Shown: in pieces, positions 20,106 to 29,694 of the stretch
Layout of the letters: each line of letters starts with the position of its first letter
Position numbering within the stretch: the stretch's first letter is position 1
Assembly: GCA_015228925.1 (NCBI GenBank)
Contig: JADGCQ010000026.1
Location: 1-38,540, forward strand
Reading direction: 5' to 3'
Source of the DNA: Magnetococcales bacterium
GTDB lineage: Bacteria; Pseudomonadota; Magnetococcia; Magnetococcales; UBA8363
DNA: 38,540 nt
The notes under the pieces: model-generated
The model's input: the letters and a program-made list of their open reading frames with translations, nothing else
Database searches by the model: none
What the model was told of the DNA's origin: nothing
Translations under genes and position numbers: made by a program

Positions 20106-20493
20106 TCGCCCCTCCTTTTTGTTTTTTACGATAGTCATCCACCGCCGAACGGATCGCATCCTCCGCCAGGACGGAACAATGAATTTTCACCGGCGGCAAG
20201 GCCAATTCCTCGGCGATGTCCTTGTTCTTGATCGATAATGCCTGGTCAATGGTTTTCCCCTTGATCCACTCGGTCACCAGCGAAGAGGAAGCAATGGCGG
20301 AACCACAACCAAACGTTTTAAATTTGGCATCATCGATGACACCCGCATCGTTGACCCGAATTTGTAATTTCATCACATCACCACAAGCGGGTGCCCCCAC
20401 CATACCGGTACCCACATGGAGATCATTTTTGTCCATGCTTCCCACATTTCTCGGTTTTTCATAGTGTTCCAGCACTTTATCGTTGTAAGCCAT
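20089..20493 (-). CDS. iscU: Fe-S cluster scaffold protein IscU
   Basis: IscU is the scaffold on which IscS, ferredoxin and iron build [2Fe-2S] clusters. All ligands are visible in the 134 residues: C37 and D39 (GAPACGDVM), C63 (FGCGSAIASS), H105 and C106. The LPPVK motif recognised by HscA is intact at 99-103. The end overlaps the iscA start by 17 bp. Confidence 0.97.
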   Translation of the reverse strand: MAYNDKVLEHYEKPRNVGSMDKNDLHVGTGMVGAPACGDVMKLQIRVNDAGVIDDAKFKTFGCGSAIASSSLVTEWIKGKTIDQALSIKNKDIAEELALPPVKIHCSVLAEDAIRSAVDDYRKKQKGGANASGA

Positions 20494-20510
20494 GTCCGTT
20501 CCTTTATTTT

Positions 20511-21722
20511 TTAGTGTTCGGCCCAGCGAATGGAATCAAGATCGATCCCCTCCTGAACCATTTCCCACAGAGGAGACATCTCCCTGAGTTTATTGACCGC
20601 AGCCACAACCGTGGCTATGGCATAATCAACTTCTTCCTCGGTGGTAAAGCGGCCCAGTCCAAAACGGATGGACGTATGGGCCAATTCCTCGTTCACCCCC
20701 AAGGCGCGTAAGACGTAGGAGGGTTCCAAAGAAGCTGAAGTACAAGCGGAACCCGAAGAGACGGCAATATCCTTGATGGCCATCATCATGGATTCCCCTT
20801 CGACGTAGGCAAAGGAGATATTCAAATTGCCGGGAAGTCGATGCACCGGATGGCCATTGAGTTCCACATGGGTCAACCGATTCATGATCCCTTGCTCCAT
20901 ACGGGTACGCAATGCCGTGATACGGGCATTTTCCTCCACCATTTCCCGACTGCAAATCGCACACGCCTCCCCCAGTCCGACAATCAAAGGGGTTGGCAAA
21001 GTTCCCGAGCGCATCCCACGCTCATGGCCACCACCAAACATCACCGCCTGAAGACGGATCCGGGGACGCCGCCGCACATACAAGGCACCGATCCCTTTGG
21101 GTGCATAGATCTTATGCCCCGATATCGACACCAGATCCAGATTCATGGCGTTGACATCCATGGGGATCTTTCCCGCCCCCTGGGCAGCATCCGTGTGAAA
21201 ATGGACCTGTCTCTGCCGACAAATAGCCCCGATTTGCGCCAACGGCTGCACGACGCCAATTTCATTATTGGCGGTCATCACCGAAACGAGGATCGTTCGG
21301 TCCGTAATGGCTGCCGCCAAAAGTTCCGGGTCCAGGCGGCCATCGGTCCCCACCGGCAGATAGGTCACCTCGAACCCTTCCGATTCCAAATGACGGCAGC
21401 AATCCAACACCGCCTTGTGTTCGATGACGGTAGTGATGATATGATTTCCCCGGGTTTTATGAAACCGGGCGATCCCCAAAATAGCGATATTGTTGGACTC
21501 GGTGGCTCCAGAGGTAAAAACAATTTCCCTGGGATCAGCACCGATCAACGTGGCCACTTGGGTCCGCGCCTGTTCCACCGCCTGTTCCGCTTCCCAACCA
21601 AACGGATGGGAACGGGAGGCGGGATTGCCAAATTTTTCGGTAAACCAAGGCAGCATGATCGCCAAAACCCGTGGATCGACGGGTGTTGTCGCCTGATAAT
21701 CCATATAGATAGGAAGTTTCAT
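20511..21722 (-). CDS. iscS: Cysteine desulfurase IscS
   Basis: IscS removes sulfur from cysteine using pyridoxal phosphate and delivers it to IscU and other acceptors. The 403-residue length matches IscS (404 in E. coli). The PLP-binding lysine is K204 in [12 protein letters not shown]; the catalytic cysteine is C327 in [17 protein letters not shown], on the long flexible loop of group I desulfurases. The C-terminus ends SIRWAEH, the usual IscU-binding tail type. It lies between a second desulfurase gene and iscU. Confidence 0.96.
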   Translation of the reverse strand: MKLPIYMDYQATTPVDPRVLAIMLPWFTEKFGNPASRSHPFGWEAEQAVEQARTQVATLIGADPREIVFTSGATESNNIAILGIARFHKTRGNHIITTVIEHKAVLDCCRHLESEGFEVTYLPVGTDGRLDPELLAAAITDRTILVSVMTANNEIGVVQPLAQIGAICRQRQVHFHTDAAQGAGKIPMDVNAMNLDLVSISGHKIYAPKGIGALYVRRRPRIRLQAVMFGGGHERGMRSGTLPTPLIVGLGEACAICSREMVEENARITALRTRMEQGIMNRLTHVELNGHPVHRLPGNLNISFAYVEGESMMMAIKDIAVSSGSACTSASLEPSYVLRALGVNEELAHTSIRFGLGRFTTEEEVDYAIATVVAAVNKLREMSPLWEMVQEGIDLDSIRWAEH

Positions 21723-21752
21723 AAGTTTTACCTTGCGCTCTCTTTTGAGCTT

Positions 21753-22901
21753 TCAGACCATTGCGCCTGAACCACCACGAAGACGGGCCACAATGGAGAT
21801 CAATTGTTGAATCAACCGTTCCACCTCAAACATTTGGGTATTCCATCCCAGACTGATACGCACAGCACTTTGCGTCAGTGCCGCCGGCACCCCCATGGCA
21901 CCCAAGACATGGGAACCTTCCCCCTTCCCCGACGCACAAGCCGCCCCGGAACTGATACCAATTCCCGCCAGATCCAGATTCATCACCAGGGTTTCACCAT
22001 GAATCTGTTCGATCCCCACCATGGAGGTATTGGGGATACGCTCGGCCTCACTGGAAAACAGAAACAACCCCGGTATATTGGCCATAAGTTCCCCCTCCAT
22101 GAGGTTACGCAACCGGGTCATGGTGGCGATCTCTTCCTGGGGGTGATGAGAAAGAATTTGCGCCACCGCCCCCAATCCCACAATACCGGAAAGATTGGGT
22201 GTCCCTGCCCGCCGTCCCCGTTCCTGCCCCCCCCCCACAATCTGGGGTTGCAACGGCATGGTCCGTTCCATGATCAAGGCACCAACCCCCATGGGTCCAC
22301 CCAGTTTATGGGCCGAAAGGGATACCAGATCAGCCGGTAACGCCTCATAGTGCCAAGGGATGCGTCCCACACTTTGCACCGCATCGGTGTGGAATAACAC
22401 CCCCGCTTCCCGACACATCTCCCCCAGGGTATGGATGGGTTGGATGACCCCTGTTTCATTATTGGCGTGCATGACGGAAACCAAAAAGGTATCCGGTTGC
22501 AGTATTGTCCTAAGTTCCTCCGGGTTCACACGGCCAGCCCCGTCCACGTTTAAAAAGCTCACCCGATGTCCTTGCTGTGCCAGAAGGTCAAAAGCGGCCA
22601 ACACCGAAGGGTGTTCAATCCGGGAGGTGATGGCATGACCCGGTTGATTTCGCATTCCCGAAACGCCGAGGATGGCCAGGTTATTGGCTTCGGTGGCACC
22701 GCTGGTAAAGCAAACCAAGCTTTCATGGACACCAAAAAGTTGTGCCACCTGGCGTCTAGCCTGATCCAACCCCTGACGGGCACGCCGCCCAAAACCGTGG
22801 ACCGAAGTGGGATTGCCAGATGGCCCTTCCAGATACGGCAGCATGGCTGCCAGGATGCCGGGCCGCATGGTGGTGGTAGCGTTATGGTCCAGGTAAATCA
22901 T
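21753..22901 (-). CDS. Second cysteine desulfurase (NifS/IscS-like)
   Basis: This 382-residue PLP enzyme is a full-length paralog of the adjacent IscS and not a fragment. It has YLDHNATTTMRP, FTSGATEANNLAILG, the PLP lysine K199 (SLSAHKLGGPMG) and the catalytic cysteine C322 in SSGAACASGKGEGSHVLG. The loop is of the long group I type. It lacks the IscS C-terminal RWAEH-like tail, so delivery to IscU may differ. The start directly abuts the iscR stop with no spacer. Tandem desulfurases between iscR and iscU occur in several proteobacterial lineages; a NifS-like general role is inferred. Confidence 0.92.
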   Translation of the reverse strand: MIYLDHNATTTMRPGILAAMLPYLEGPSGNPTSVHGFGRRARQGLDQARRQVAQLFGVHESLVCFTSGATEANNLAILGVSGMRNQPGHAITSRIEHPSVLAAFDLLAQQGHRVSFLNVDGAGRVNPEELRTILQPDTFLVSVMHANNETGVIQPIHTLGEMCREAGVLFHTDAVQSVGRIPWHYEALPADLVSLSAHKLGGPMGVGALIMERTMPLQPQIVGGGQERGRRAGTPNLSGIVGLGAVAQILSHHPQEEIATMTRLRNLMEGELMANIPGLFLFSSEAERIPNTSMVGIEQIHGETLVMNLDLAGIGISSGAACASGKGEGSHVLGAMGVPAALTQSAVRISLGWNTQMFEVERLIQQLISIVARLRGGSGAMV

Positions 22902-23351
22902 CTAAATCACCTTTTTCCCACTCGGAATGGAAGGACCAGGGATTTGATCATTCGTCTCCTGTGTCAACCATGCAAGGCTGACCGATTCCAGATAACCGTT
23001 GAGATGTTCCCCCAGGCGTTGCCAAAAATGGTGGGTAATACAACGACTGGTGGAGCGACAACCTTCGGGGCTATTGCAGGAGGTCGCTTGCAGGGGTTCA
23101 TCGACGGCGCGGATGATATCGGCGATGCTGATGGCCGCCGCTGGGACCGCCAGCATATAACCACCACCCGGGCCACGAATGCTGCGGACCAACCCTTTGC
23201 GCCTGAGTTTGGCAAAAAGCTGTTCCAGATAAGAAAGGGATATTTCCTGGCGACTGGAGATTTCCGCCAGGGCAGTGGGGCGTGTCTGGCCATGAACGGA
23301 GATATCCAACATAGCCGTCACCGCATAACGCCCGCGTGTGGTGAGTTTCAT
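22902..23351 (-). CDS. iscR: Rrf2-family Fe-S sensing repressor IscR
   Basis: IscR senses cellular Fe-S status by holding a [2Fe-2S] cluster and represses the isc operon when loaded. The 149-residue protein has the winged-helix start [17 protein letters not shown], the recognition region [20 protein letters not shown] and RGPGGGYML. All ligands appear at E. coli positions: C92, C98, C104 and H107. The ATG overlaps the cysE stop by 4 bp. A matching site lies upstream of cysE, which suggests autoregulation of the whole operon. Confidence 0.95.
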   Translation of the reverse strand: MKLTTRGRYAVTAMLDISVHGQTRPTALAEISSRQEISLSYLEQLFAKLRRKGLVRSIRGPGGGYMLAVPAAAISIADIIRAVDEPLQATSCNSPEGCRSTSRCITHHFWQRLGEHLNGYLESVSLAWLTQETNDQIPGPSIPSGKKVI

Positions 23352-24046
23352 GGTTTATTCTCCTGAGCGGGTTGATCAAGAGCGACACTGGCTGTTTCGA
23401 GTGTTTTGAGGCGATGTTCCAGATGATGGACCTGTTCCAACATACATTTAACCGCTTTGGCGACGGGATCGGGCATGAATTCAATTTGGCCGTAGGCGGA
23501 AAACAGGGGAGAATCCTGCCGTGGCGAAGTATTCATCCCCATGACGACACGACCGGGAATTCCCACCACGGTGCTATTTTCCGGCACATCCTCCACGACG
23601 ACCGCATTGGAACCGATACGGGCATTGGCATGGACGGTCAATGGCCCCAACACTTTGGCCCCTGCCCCGATGATCACGCCATCTTGGATGGTTGGGTGCC
23701 GTTTTCCCTTGTTCCAACTGGTTCCCCCCAGGGTCACTCCGTGGTAGAGTGTGACATTATCGCCGATTTCCGTGGTTTCGCCGATGACGACCCCCATCCC
23801 ATGGTCGATAAAAAAGCCGCTGCCGATCCGAGCGGCGGGATGAATCTCGATACCGGTAAAAAAACGCGACAGGTGGGAGACCAACCGCGCCAACAAATAC
23901 CAACCGTGTCGCCATAAACCATGGGCGATGCGATAACCGATGACGGCATGTAACCCCGGATAGCACAGCAACACATCCCACAATCCCCGTGCCGCAGGAT
24001 CCCGCTTGTGGATGACGTAGATATCATTTTTGATACGATTCAACAT
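23348..24046 (-). CDS. cysE: Serine O-acetyltransferase
   Basis: CysE makes O-acetylserine, the substrate for cysteine synthesis and so the source of sulfur for IscS. The 232-residue protein is a short-form enzyme with hexapeptide-repeat left-handed beta-helix motifs: [20 protein letters not shown] with the catalytic His-Asp region, [21 protein letters not shown] and [10 protein letters not shown]. The ATG at 24046 (AGAGG upstream) is preferred; a longer in-frame start to 24208 would read through the promoter. It is the first gene of the isc transcription unit and overlaps iscR by 4 bp. Confidence 0.95.
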   Translation of the reverse strand: MLNRIKNDIYVIHKRDPAARGLWDVLLCYPGLHAVIGYRIAHGLWRHGWYLLARLVSHLSRFFTGIEIHPAARIGSGFFIDHGMGVVIGETTEIGDNVTLYHGVTLGGTSWNKGKRHPTIQDGVIIGAGAKVLGPLTVHANARIGSNAVVVEDVPENSTVVGIPGRVVMGMNTSPRQDSPLFSAYGQIEFMPDPVAKAVKCMLEQVHHLEHRLKTLETASVALDQPAQENKP

Positions 24047-24089
24047 GGAACCTCTGCAAAAAAAACGGTGATGATCAACCCTGGGGACC

Positions 24090-24118
24090 ATTGTGCTAAT
24101 TCTGATCGTTTTTGTCAA
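24090..24118 (-). promoter_or_regulatory. Sigma-70 promoter of the cysE-isc operon
   Basis: On the minus strand a perfect -35 box TTGACA (24118-24113) is followed after exactly 17 bp by CACAAT (24095-24090, four of six matches to TATAAT). The -10 is 44 nt before the cysE start codon. This is the best promoter match seen in the window. Confidence 0.65.
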
Positions 24119-24122
24119 GTAT
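24098..24122 (-). promoter_or_regulatory. IscR type-1-like operator overlapping the isc promoter
   Basis: Reading the minus strand from 24122, the left half ATACTTGAC matches all nine positions of the E. coli IscR type-1 consensus left arm (ATASYYGAC). The AT-rich centre also fits, and the right half matches in part (TCAG). It overlaps the -35 box, so holo-IscR binding there would block the promoter. The weaker right arm makes it a prediction. Confidence 0.55.
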
Positions 24123-24433
24123 TCTGCGCAGCCCCATCCGCCAGAGAACCATAGACGGGCTTGTCTGGATGAACGCCGGTACGGACCTAAGTGGAATTTT
24201 TTTTCCACAGCCCGATCACAAAAATTGGCCCGGGAGATATCCTCATGGGATCACCTCTTGGAGGTCTGCATCAAACTGTGGCACAACATATCCTGGGTAG
24301 AAAAAAACAGATATCCATTCATCCCAGGTCTGCGGTTCATCCGCAGGGCGTTGGTCAAAGGCATCATTCGACCGTGCCGGTTCATGGGAGGTAGATACCA
24401 ACATCCATTAAAAACAAATCTTTTCCCCGCCCA
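24123..24433. other. Intergenic region upstream of the isc operon, no gene seen
   Basis: About 310 bp lie between the cysE promoter and the stop of the sensor kinase gene. Open frames in it lack ribosome sites and family signatures. No terminator hairpin with a T run was found. It may hold further regulatory sites or a degraded gene. Confidence 0.5.
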
Positions 24434-26077
24434 TCACCCTGTTTTGAACTTGTTAATAGTTTCGAGTAATTGCGGCTTCCTGACCGGCTTGGTCAGGTAA
24501 AAATCGCATCCAGCCTCCAAAGTTCTTGCCAGATCCTCCTTCAATGCATGGGCCGTCAAGGCGATGATCGGAACCGCTTGCAATCCCCGCTTTTTCTCAT
24601 AGTCGCGTATGGCCCTCGTAGCCGAATACCCATCCAACACCGGCATGAGCATGTCCATCAAAACCAAATCGATGTTCTGTTCCTGGAAAATGGCAATCGC
24701 CTCCGAACCATTGGTCGCTTCAATGACGCGGTGCGCAACTTGTTTCAAAAATGCGCGCACAACCATACGATTTTCATCGGCATCGTCCACAAGAAGAATA
24801 TTCAAAAGTTTCCTGGCAGGACTTGCCTCCTCAAAGGTAGAATCCGTGCCCAAATAGTGACCCGAGGATACGGGAGGCAAAAACAAACTTATCGAAAAAC
24901 AACTTCCCTTTCCAAGATGACTGTCCACCTCCATGGTACCACCCATAATTTCAACCAATTTCCGGCTTATCGTCAGACCAAGCCCCGTCCCACCATACTT
25001 TCGCGTGATCGTTGAATCACCTTGAATAAACGGCTGAAATACCTTTTCTGTTTGTTCCTTGGACATCCCAATGCCGGTATCCCGTACTTCAAACAAAATG
25101 TACTGGTTTTGTCCCTTGGAGACGGTAACGGTAACCTCCCCTGTCGAAGTAAACTTGATGGCGTTATTCACCACATTCGACAAAACCTGTCGCAATCGAT
25201 CCAAATCTCCCTGGACATAATGCGGCACATCTTGGCCAATGCGAACCTTGAAGCCAATCCCCTTCTCCCGTGCGAAAAAACTTTGTAAATTGGCAATCTG
25301 TTCGATCACTTTGGTTAAATGAAAATCTGTAACGGTCAAATCCATCTGCCCAGCTTCAATCTTGGAAAGATCCAAAATATCATTGACCAGCGACAAAAGC
25401 GTCTCACCACCAATTCTCAAAGTTTCCAGACATTGATGTTGTTCGCGGGAAACCGGGGTTTCACTCAGAATCTGGGTCATTCCCAAAATAACATTGAGCG
25501 GAGTCCGAATCTCATGGCTCATATGGGCAAGAAACTGCGTCTTAGATTGGGTTGCCGCCTCCGCTTCACGCTTGGCAAGTTCCAAAGTGACTTCAACCTG
25601 TTTTTGCCGGGTCACATCCTGTATCAACCCAATGGATTTCAGAGGAAATACACTCGCGGCAAAAAAAGTCTTGCCAAAATGTTTGACAATCCGTTCCTGA
25701 CCATCCTTGAGAATCATCCGATGGACCAATTCAAACGGCCTCCCATGGTTGACGGAGGCCTCGTAATGGTGCCGGAAATTCTCTTGGTCATCGGGATGAA
25801 TGCACTGCCGAAGGTCATCCATGGAATAGCCCATCAAACCTTCCTCGCCTAAAATGCGGGAAAGCGGTTCCGAAGCATTCAACCGACCGCTTTGTTCGTT
25901 GATTTCCCAGCTATCAATGGCCGCCATACGCTGAAGTTCAGCCAACTTTGTTTCATTCATCCGATTCGCCAAATCCTGCTGGCGCAATCTCTTGAGTTCC
26001 TGTTCCTGGGAAACCAGTTGCAGTTCCAACGCTTCGACCCGCAAAGTCAGATCTTCCAAGGGATCATTACCCGCCAT
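24434..26077 (-). CDS. Hybrid sensor histidine kinase (PAS-HisKA-HATPase-receiver)
   Basis: This 547-residue protein has an N-terminal coiled coil (LRVEALELQLVSQEQELKRL), a PAS domain (about 50-160, with SWEINEQSGRLNASEP and CIHPDDQENF), and a HisKA domain with the phosphorylated H188 in FLAHMSHEIRTPLN. The HATPase has VVNNAIKFT, RDTGIGM and KYGGTGLGL, and a C-terminal receiver domain starts NILLVDDADENRMVV with LVLMDMLMPVLDG and the KPVRKP lysine. No membrane segments are seen, so it is cytoplasmic and its signal is unknown. It lacks an HPt domain; the orphan HPt protein at 15096-15500 could in principle act with it. The ATG at 26077 with GGGA upstream is preferred to a TTG 15 nt earlier. 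Confidence 0.9.
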   Translation of the reverse strand: MAGNDPLEDLTLRVEALELQLVSQEQELKRLRQQDLANRMNETKLAELQRMAAIDSWEINEQSGRLNASEPLSRILGEEGLMGYSMDDLRQCIHPDDQENFRHHYEASVNHGRPFELVHRMILKDGQERIVKHFGKTFFAASVFPLKSIGLIQDVTRQKQVEVTLELAKREAEAATQSKTQFLAHMSHEIRTPLNVILGMTQILSETPVSREQHQCLETLRIGGETLLSLVNDILDLSKIEAGQMDLTVTDFHLTKVIEQIANLQSFFAREKGIGFKVRIGQDVPHYVQGDLDRLRQVLSNVVNNAIKFTSTGEVTVTVSKGQNQYILFEVRDTGIGMSKEQTEKVFQPFIQGDSTITRKYGGTGLGLTISRKLVEIMGGTMEVDSHLGKGSCFSISLFLPPVSSGHYLGTDSTFEEASPARKLLNILLVDDADENRMVVRAFLKQVAHRVIEATNGSEAIAIFQEQNIDLVLMDMLMPVLDGYSATRAIRDYEKKRGLQAVPIIALTAHALKEDLARTLEAGCDFYLTKPVRKPQLLETINKFKTG

Positions 26078-26143
26078 GACGATTCCCAGCAAACAGTGAA
26101 AGTCGGTACAGGCTTCCTGACACCTGATTTTGAGACAAAGATA

Positions 26144-27220
26144 TCACCGCTTGTCAAACGCAGCCGCAGCCATTCTTGTCCCGATCACTCTGGCACGAAT
26201 TTTTTCAAAGGCAATCTCTCGAGAAGTGGAGGCATCATCCACAAATGGGGAAAAACCACAATCATCACACGTACCCAACTGATCGGGAGGAATAAATCTG
26301 AGGGCTTGCAGGACACGATCCCGGACCAATTCGGGAGATTCAATTTTCGGGTCGATGGGATCGATCACACCAATGAATACGCGCAGTCCTGGCCGCAACA
26401 AGGTTTTGATGATACGCAACGCTTTTTCGGGATCTTTCTCACTGGCCATGGCAATATAAAAGTTTCCCACGTCAATGCGAAACAGAGTGGGAAGCAGATC
26501 CTTGTAATCCACATCGGCACTATGCGTGGCATCCCGATCACTGCCGGGGCATGTGTGGACCCCCAATCGTTGACGTTGCGCATCGGTAAAATCCGATAAC
26601 CCTTGATTGATAAGATCCACCATCCCCTGAAGCAACTCACCGGAAGGATCCAACTTGAGGGAAAGTCTCCCCTCGGTAAAATCAATCTGGACCTTATGGG
26701 CACCCAGGGAGAGACAACGACCAATTTCAGCGGCATGCTCGGAAAGAACATCCTTGATAAACTGTCCGCGACTGTAATTCTCGATCCCACCCTGGGGATA
26801 GAGCAGGCTGATCGCCGAAGGAGAGATGACCGCCTGTTTGACTGGGACTTGAGCCAGCTTTTGAGCAACCTCCAAAAAACGGTCGGCCCCCTGTTGATAC
26901 CTGAACGGTCCACGGGTTAAACGTGGTAAAAAACGGCTGTGCCCATCGGAAAAAACAATTTCAACCCCGTCGGATGCTAAATTGGTCGCTCCATGCAAGC
27001 AATAACTGGCGAAACCGTCGAATTTTAACTGTTCGCCATCACTAACGCATGGCGAACCCGTCTCTTCCAGACGCTGAATCGTCTCCCTGATCGCTTCCAG
27101 GGCCATCTCTTCCAGAGAGGCTCTATCCAACTGACCCCTTCTGAATTGCTGATAAGCATCGACAAGTTTTTGCGGGCGCGGAATCGAACCAATATTTTCT
27201 GTTGGGATCGTCATGACCAT
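26144..27220 (-). CDS. MetE-like (cobalamin-independent methionine synthase C-terminal type) methyltransferase
   Basis: This protein of about 358 residues matches only the catalytic C-terminal barrel of MetE, not the full 750-residue enzyme. Visible zinc-site segments are GVHTCPGSDRD (His-x-Cys) and GTCDDCGFSPFVDD (third cysteine). FRIDVGNFYIAMASE probably supplies an acidic residue, and NIGSIPRP near the start and VIDPIDPKIES are also family-like. Such short MetE-type proteins ('core MetE') in some prokaryotes make methionine with a different methyl donor, while others act on unrelated methyl or sulfur compounds. The reaction here is unknown. The start is uncertain: ATG at 27220 or 27214, or a TTG at 27268. 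Confidence 0.75.
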   Translation of the reverse strand: MVMTIPTENIGSIPRPQKLVDAYQQFRRGQLDRASLEEMALEAIRETIQRLEETGSPCVSDGEQLKFDGFASYCLHGATNLASDGVEIVFSDGHSRFLPRLTRGPFRYQQGADRFLEVAQKLAQVPVKQAVISPSAISLLYPQGGIENYSRGQFIKDVLSEHAAEIGRCLSLGAHKVQIDFTEGRLSLKLDPSGELLQGMVDLINQGLSDFTDAQRQRLGVHTCPGSDRDATHSADVDYKDLLPTLFRIDVGNFYIAMASEKDPEKALRIIKTLLRPGLRVFIGVIDPIDPKIESPELVRDRVLQALRFIPPDQLGTCDDCGFSPFVDDASTSREIAFEKIRARVIGTRMAAAAFDKR

Positions 27221-27327
27221 TTTTTCAGCCCCCTGAATGAACAAACGCTTGTAGGTAAATTCTGCCAAAGCACCCCTGGTAACCGATCTTCCTTATCCAG
27301 ACAATCGACCACACCCTCGGAAAAAAA

Positions 27328-28602
27328 TTATCGGTCATCCATCCCCATGAGATACCCACTACCGGTTACTTCGCTACGTAACGCCATGCGCACATTATGA
27401 ATTCGGTTTAAAGAAGCCCGTTCTATGACTACCCAAAGATCGTCGATGACAAACTGTTCATTGGCAGCCGGGATGCGTTGAATGGAACGCAAGATCCACT
27501 CGTTGATCGAGTCGGTGGGTTTGCAGCCCAGGTGGATATCCCCAAAATGTTCCTGAACGCGGCGCATGGAAACCTTACCTTCGGCCAGGAGTTCACCATC
27601 GGGGTTTGGATGGAAAAATTCCTTGGGGGTTTCCTTATCATCATAAATCTCCCCCACCAGTTCTTCCACCAGATCTTCCAAGGTACACAAGCCACGCATA
27701 TTACCAAATGGACCGACAACGATAATGGTATGTTCCTTTTTTTTGCGGATATTTTCAAACAGTTCGTCCACACGCTGGTTGACGGGGACAAACATGGGGG
27801 TATGGGCGATATCCATGAGGGGGACATCCCAACGACCGGCGTGAATGGATGAGAGGATATCGCGCAGGTAGACGACCGCCGTAATATCATTAGTATCGCC
27901 ACTGTGCAGGGGGATACGTCCGTGATGGTGGGACAAAATCTCGCCCAAAGCCTCGCGGATAGTGCGCGTCCCGTCCATGGAGACCACTTCGGATCGGGGA
28001 ATCATGACATCACCAGCACGCAGGGTATCGAAGGCAAAAATCCGTTTGATCATCTCCTTTTCGTCATGATCGATGGTCCCCTCATTGGCACCGTGACTGG
28101 CCATGCTGACCAATTCCGATTCGGTGACAGACGGTTCGGCCTGGAGGGTAAAATGGGATTGCAGCCAAGTGGTGAAATATTCAAGCAGCCAGATGATAGG
28201 GCTGACCAAGCGGCCAAAAAAAAGGAGAATCGGGGCAACGGCGAGAGAAATGGAGGATGCATGGTTGACGGCGATGGCCTTGGGGGTAATCTCGCCAAAA
28301 ATCAAGATGAGGAGGGTCAACAAACCGACGGCCAAACCGGGCCCAAGATCGCCAAAGTAGTGGGTAGCCAGGACGGTACCAATGGCGGAGGCGGCGATAT
28401 TGACCACATTGTTGCCGATAAGCAGGACAATCAACATACGATTGGGATTTTGCTTCAATTCCCGCAGTGCCTTGGACCCGCTACGCCCTTCCCGAATCAG
28501 GGCTTCCAGCCGCATTTTAGACAGAGAAATCAGGGCAACTTCAGATCCGGAAAAAAAAGCAGACAGCAACAGTAGAATCAACAGAACAAAAATGTACGAC
28601 AC
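27328..28602 (-). CDS. CNNM/CorC-family transport-associated membrane protein (DUF21-CBS-CorC_HlyC)
   Basis: This 424-residue protein has an N-terminal DUF21 membrane domain of about four helices. It begins FVLLILLLLSAFFSGSE with the conserved SGSE motif and continues NNVVNIAASAIGTVLATHYF and GEITPKAIA. Two CBS domains follow (VMIPRSEVVSMD to FVPVNQRVDELFENIRK), then a C-terminal CorC/HlyC domain (LLAEGKVSMRRVQEHF). Members are linked to magnesium or other cation export (CorB/CNNM) and were once called hemolysins; hemolysis is doubtful. The start is GTG at 28602 with no clear ribosome site. Confidence 0.88.
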   Translation of the reverse strand: MSYIFVLLILLLLSAFFSGSEVALISLSKMRLEALIREGRSGSKALRELKQNPNRMLIVLLIGNNVVNIAASAIGTVLATHYFGDLGPGLAVGLLTLLILIFGEITPKAIAVNHASSISLAVAPILLFFGRLVSPIIWLLEYFTTWLQSHFTLQAEPSVTESELVSMASHGANEGTIDHDEKEMIKRIFAFDTLRAGDVMIPRSEVVSMDGTRTIREALGEILSHHHGRIPLHSGDTNDITAVVYLRDILSSIHAGRWDVPLMDIAHTPMFVPVNQRVDELFENIRKKKEHTIIVVGPFGNMRGLCTLEDLVEELVGEIYDDKETPKEFFHPNPDGELLAEGKVSMRRVQEHFGDIHLGCKPTDSINEWILRSIQRIPAANEQFVIDDLWVVIERASLNRIHNVRMALRSEVTGSGYLMGMDDR

Positions 28603-28731
28603 GGGTATAAGCCAATAATAAGGTGTTGAAAGTTAAAACCAGCCTCTTCGGAGTCCTTGATGTTGACATAAAATACCTTGGAAAGCAAGATATTTCATTG
28701 GTTTCATAGCTCTTGTTGGGTAACTCCGGGA

Positions 28732-29631
28732 TCAACAGGCCAGATCGGTCATCAATTGGTGCGCATGTTTTGCGTGGAGAAGGTATTTTTTAAGATTTTC
28801 CATGGCCCGTTTTTCCAATTGCCGAACCCGCTCGCGGCTTAATTGAAGCTGTTGGCCGAGAGATTCAAGAGTTTGAGGTTCATCAACCATATGGCGTTGT
28901 TGCAAAATGAGACGATCACGATAGGAGAGGGATTCCAAACCAAGCTGGATGCATTGCTGAATCAGGTCTTTTTGCTGGGATGCGATGGCGACCAATTCCT
29001 GATTGGGGCGTTCGTCGGCGATGCGTTGGATCGGTTCGGACGTATCGTGTAATGATGGCTGATTGAGCGAGATATCGCTGCCGAGGATACGTCCATCGAC
29101 ATCCAAAACCGTATCGGCATCGGTACCGAAGCGAATCGCCAACTCTTGCGCCTCTTCGCGGGTCAGTGGGGCGGCATCATTTTTTAGTTGGCGCAATTTG
29201 AAGAATAATTCGCGCTTGACACGGGTGGTGGCAATACGCACCATACGCCATGATTTTTGGATAAAGCTGTGGATGGCGGCACGGATCCACCATTGGGCAT
29301 AGGTTGCCAAACGGCTTCCCCGGTCAGGATCAAATCGTTTGACCGCCTGCATCAATCCGACGGTCCCTTCCTGCATGAGATCCTTGAGGCCAATGCCGTA
29401 ACATAAATATTCCCGAGCGATACGATGGACAAAACGGATGTGGGCGAAAACCAGTTCATGGGCAGCCTGAACATCTTGATCGGTGCGGTATTTCCTGGCC
29501 CAATCATATTCTCGTTGGGCCGAGAGAAGGGGTGCTCGCAGAGCGTTGCCGAGGAAAAGCTGAAAACCTGAACCGGATGGTTCAAAAACCGCCAAACCGG
29601 GAACATGCACAATCGTCAACGGGGGATCCAT
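28732..29631 (-). CDS. rpoH: RNA polymerase sigma-32 factor (heat shock)
   Basis: This is a 299-residue sigma-70 family factor. Region 2 is clear (FVHRIAREYLCYGIGLKDLM, QEGTVGLMQAVKRFDPDRGS, LATYAQWWIRAAIHSFIQKS), and the RpoH box ELFFKLRQLK follows shortly after, which separates RpoH from RpoD and RpoS. Region 4 has SYRDRLILQQRHM and the helix-turn-helix TLESLGQQLQLSRERVRQLE. The ATG at 29631 is favoured because AAGGA lies 5-6 nt upstream; an ATG 6 nt earlier would sit on top of it. It is divergent from the DegP/HtrA protease gene, a typical heat or envelope stress target, though no sigma-32 promoter was identified. Confidence 0.92.
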   Translation of the reverse strand: MDPPLTIVHVPGLAVFEPSGSGFQLFLGNALRAPLLSAQREYDWARKYRTDQDVQAAHELVFAHIRFVHRIAREYLCYGIGLKDLMQEGTVGLMQAVKRFDPDRGSRLATYAQWWIRAAIHSFIQKSWRMVRIATTRVKRELFFKLRQLKNDAAPLTREEAQELAIRFGTDADTVLDVDGRILGSDISLNQPSLHDTSEPIQRIADERPNQELVAIASQQKDLIQQCIQLGLESLSYRDRLILQQRHMVDEPQTLESLGQQLQLSRERVRQLEKRAMENLKKYLLHAKHAHQLMTDLAC

Positions 29632-29694
29632 GATCATCCTTAGTGTACAGACCTTACGCCATTTTATTCACAACCATCGCACCTGGAGGATAAC

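Noticed and set aside
24093-24500. Plus-strand frame in the gap upstream of cysE
   Set aside because: No ribosome site or family signature, and it runs into the sensor kinase gene on the other strand and across the isc promoter.
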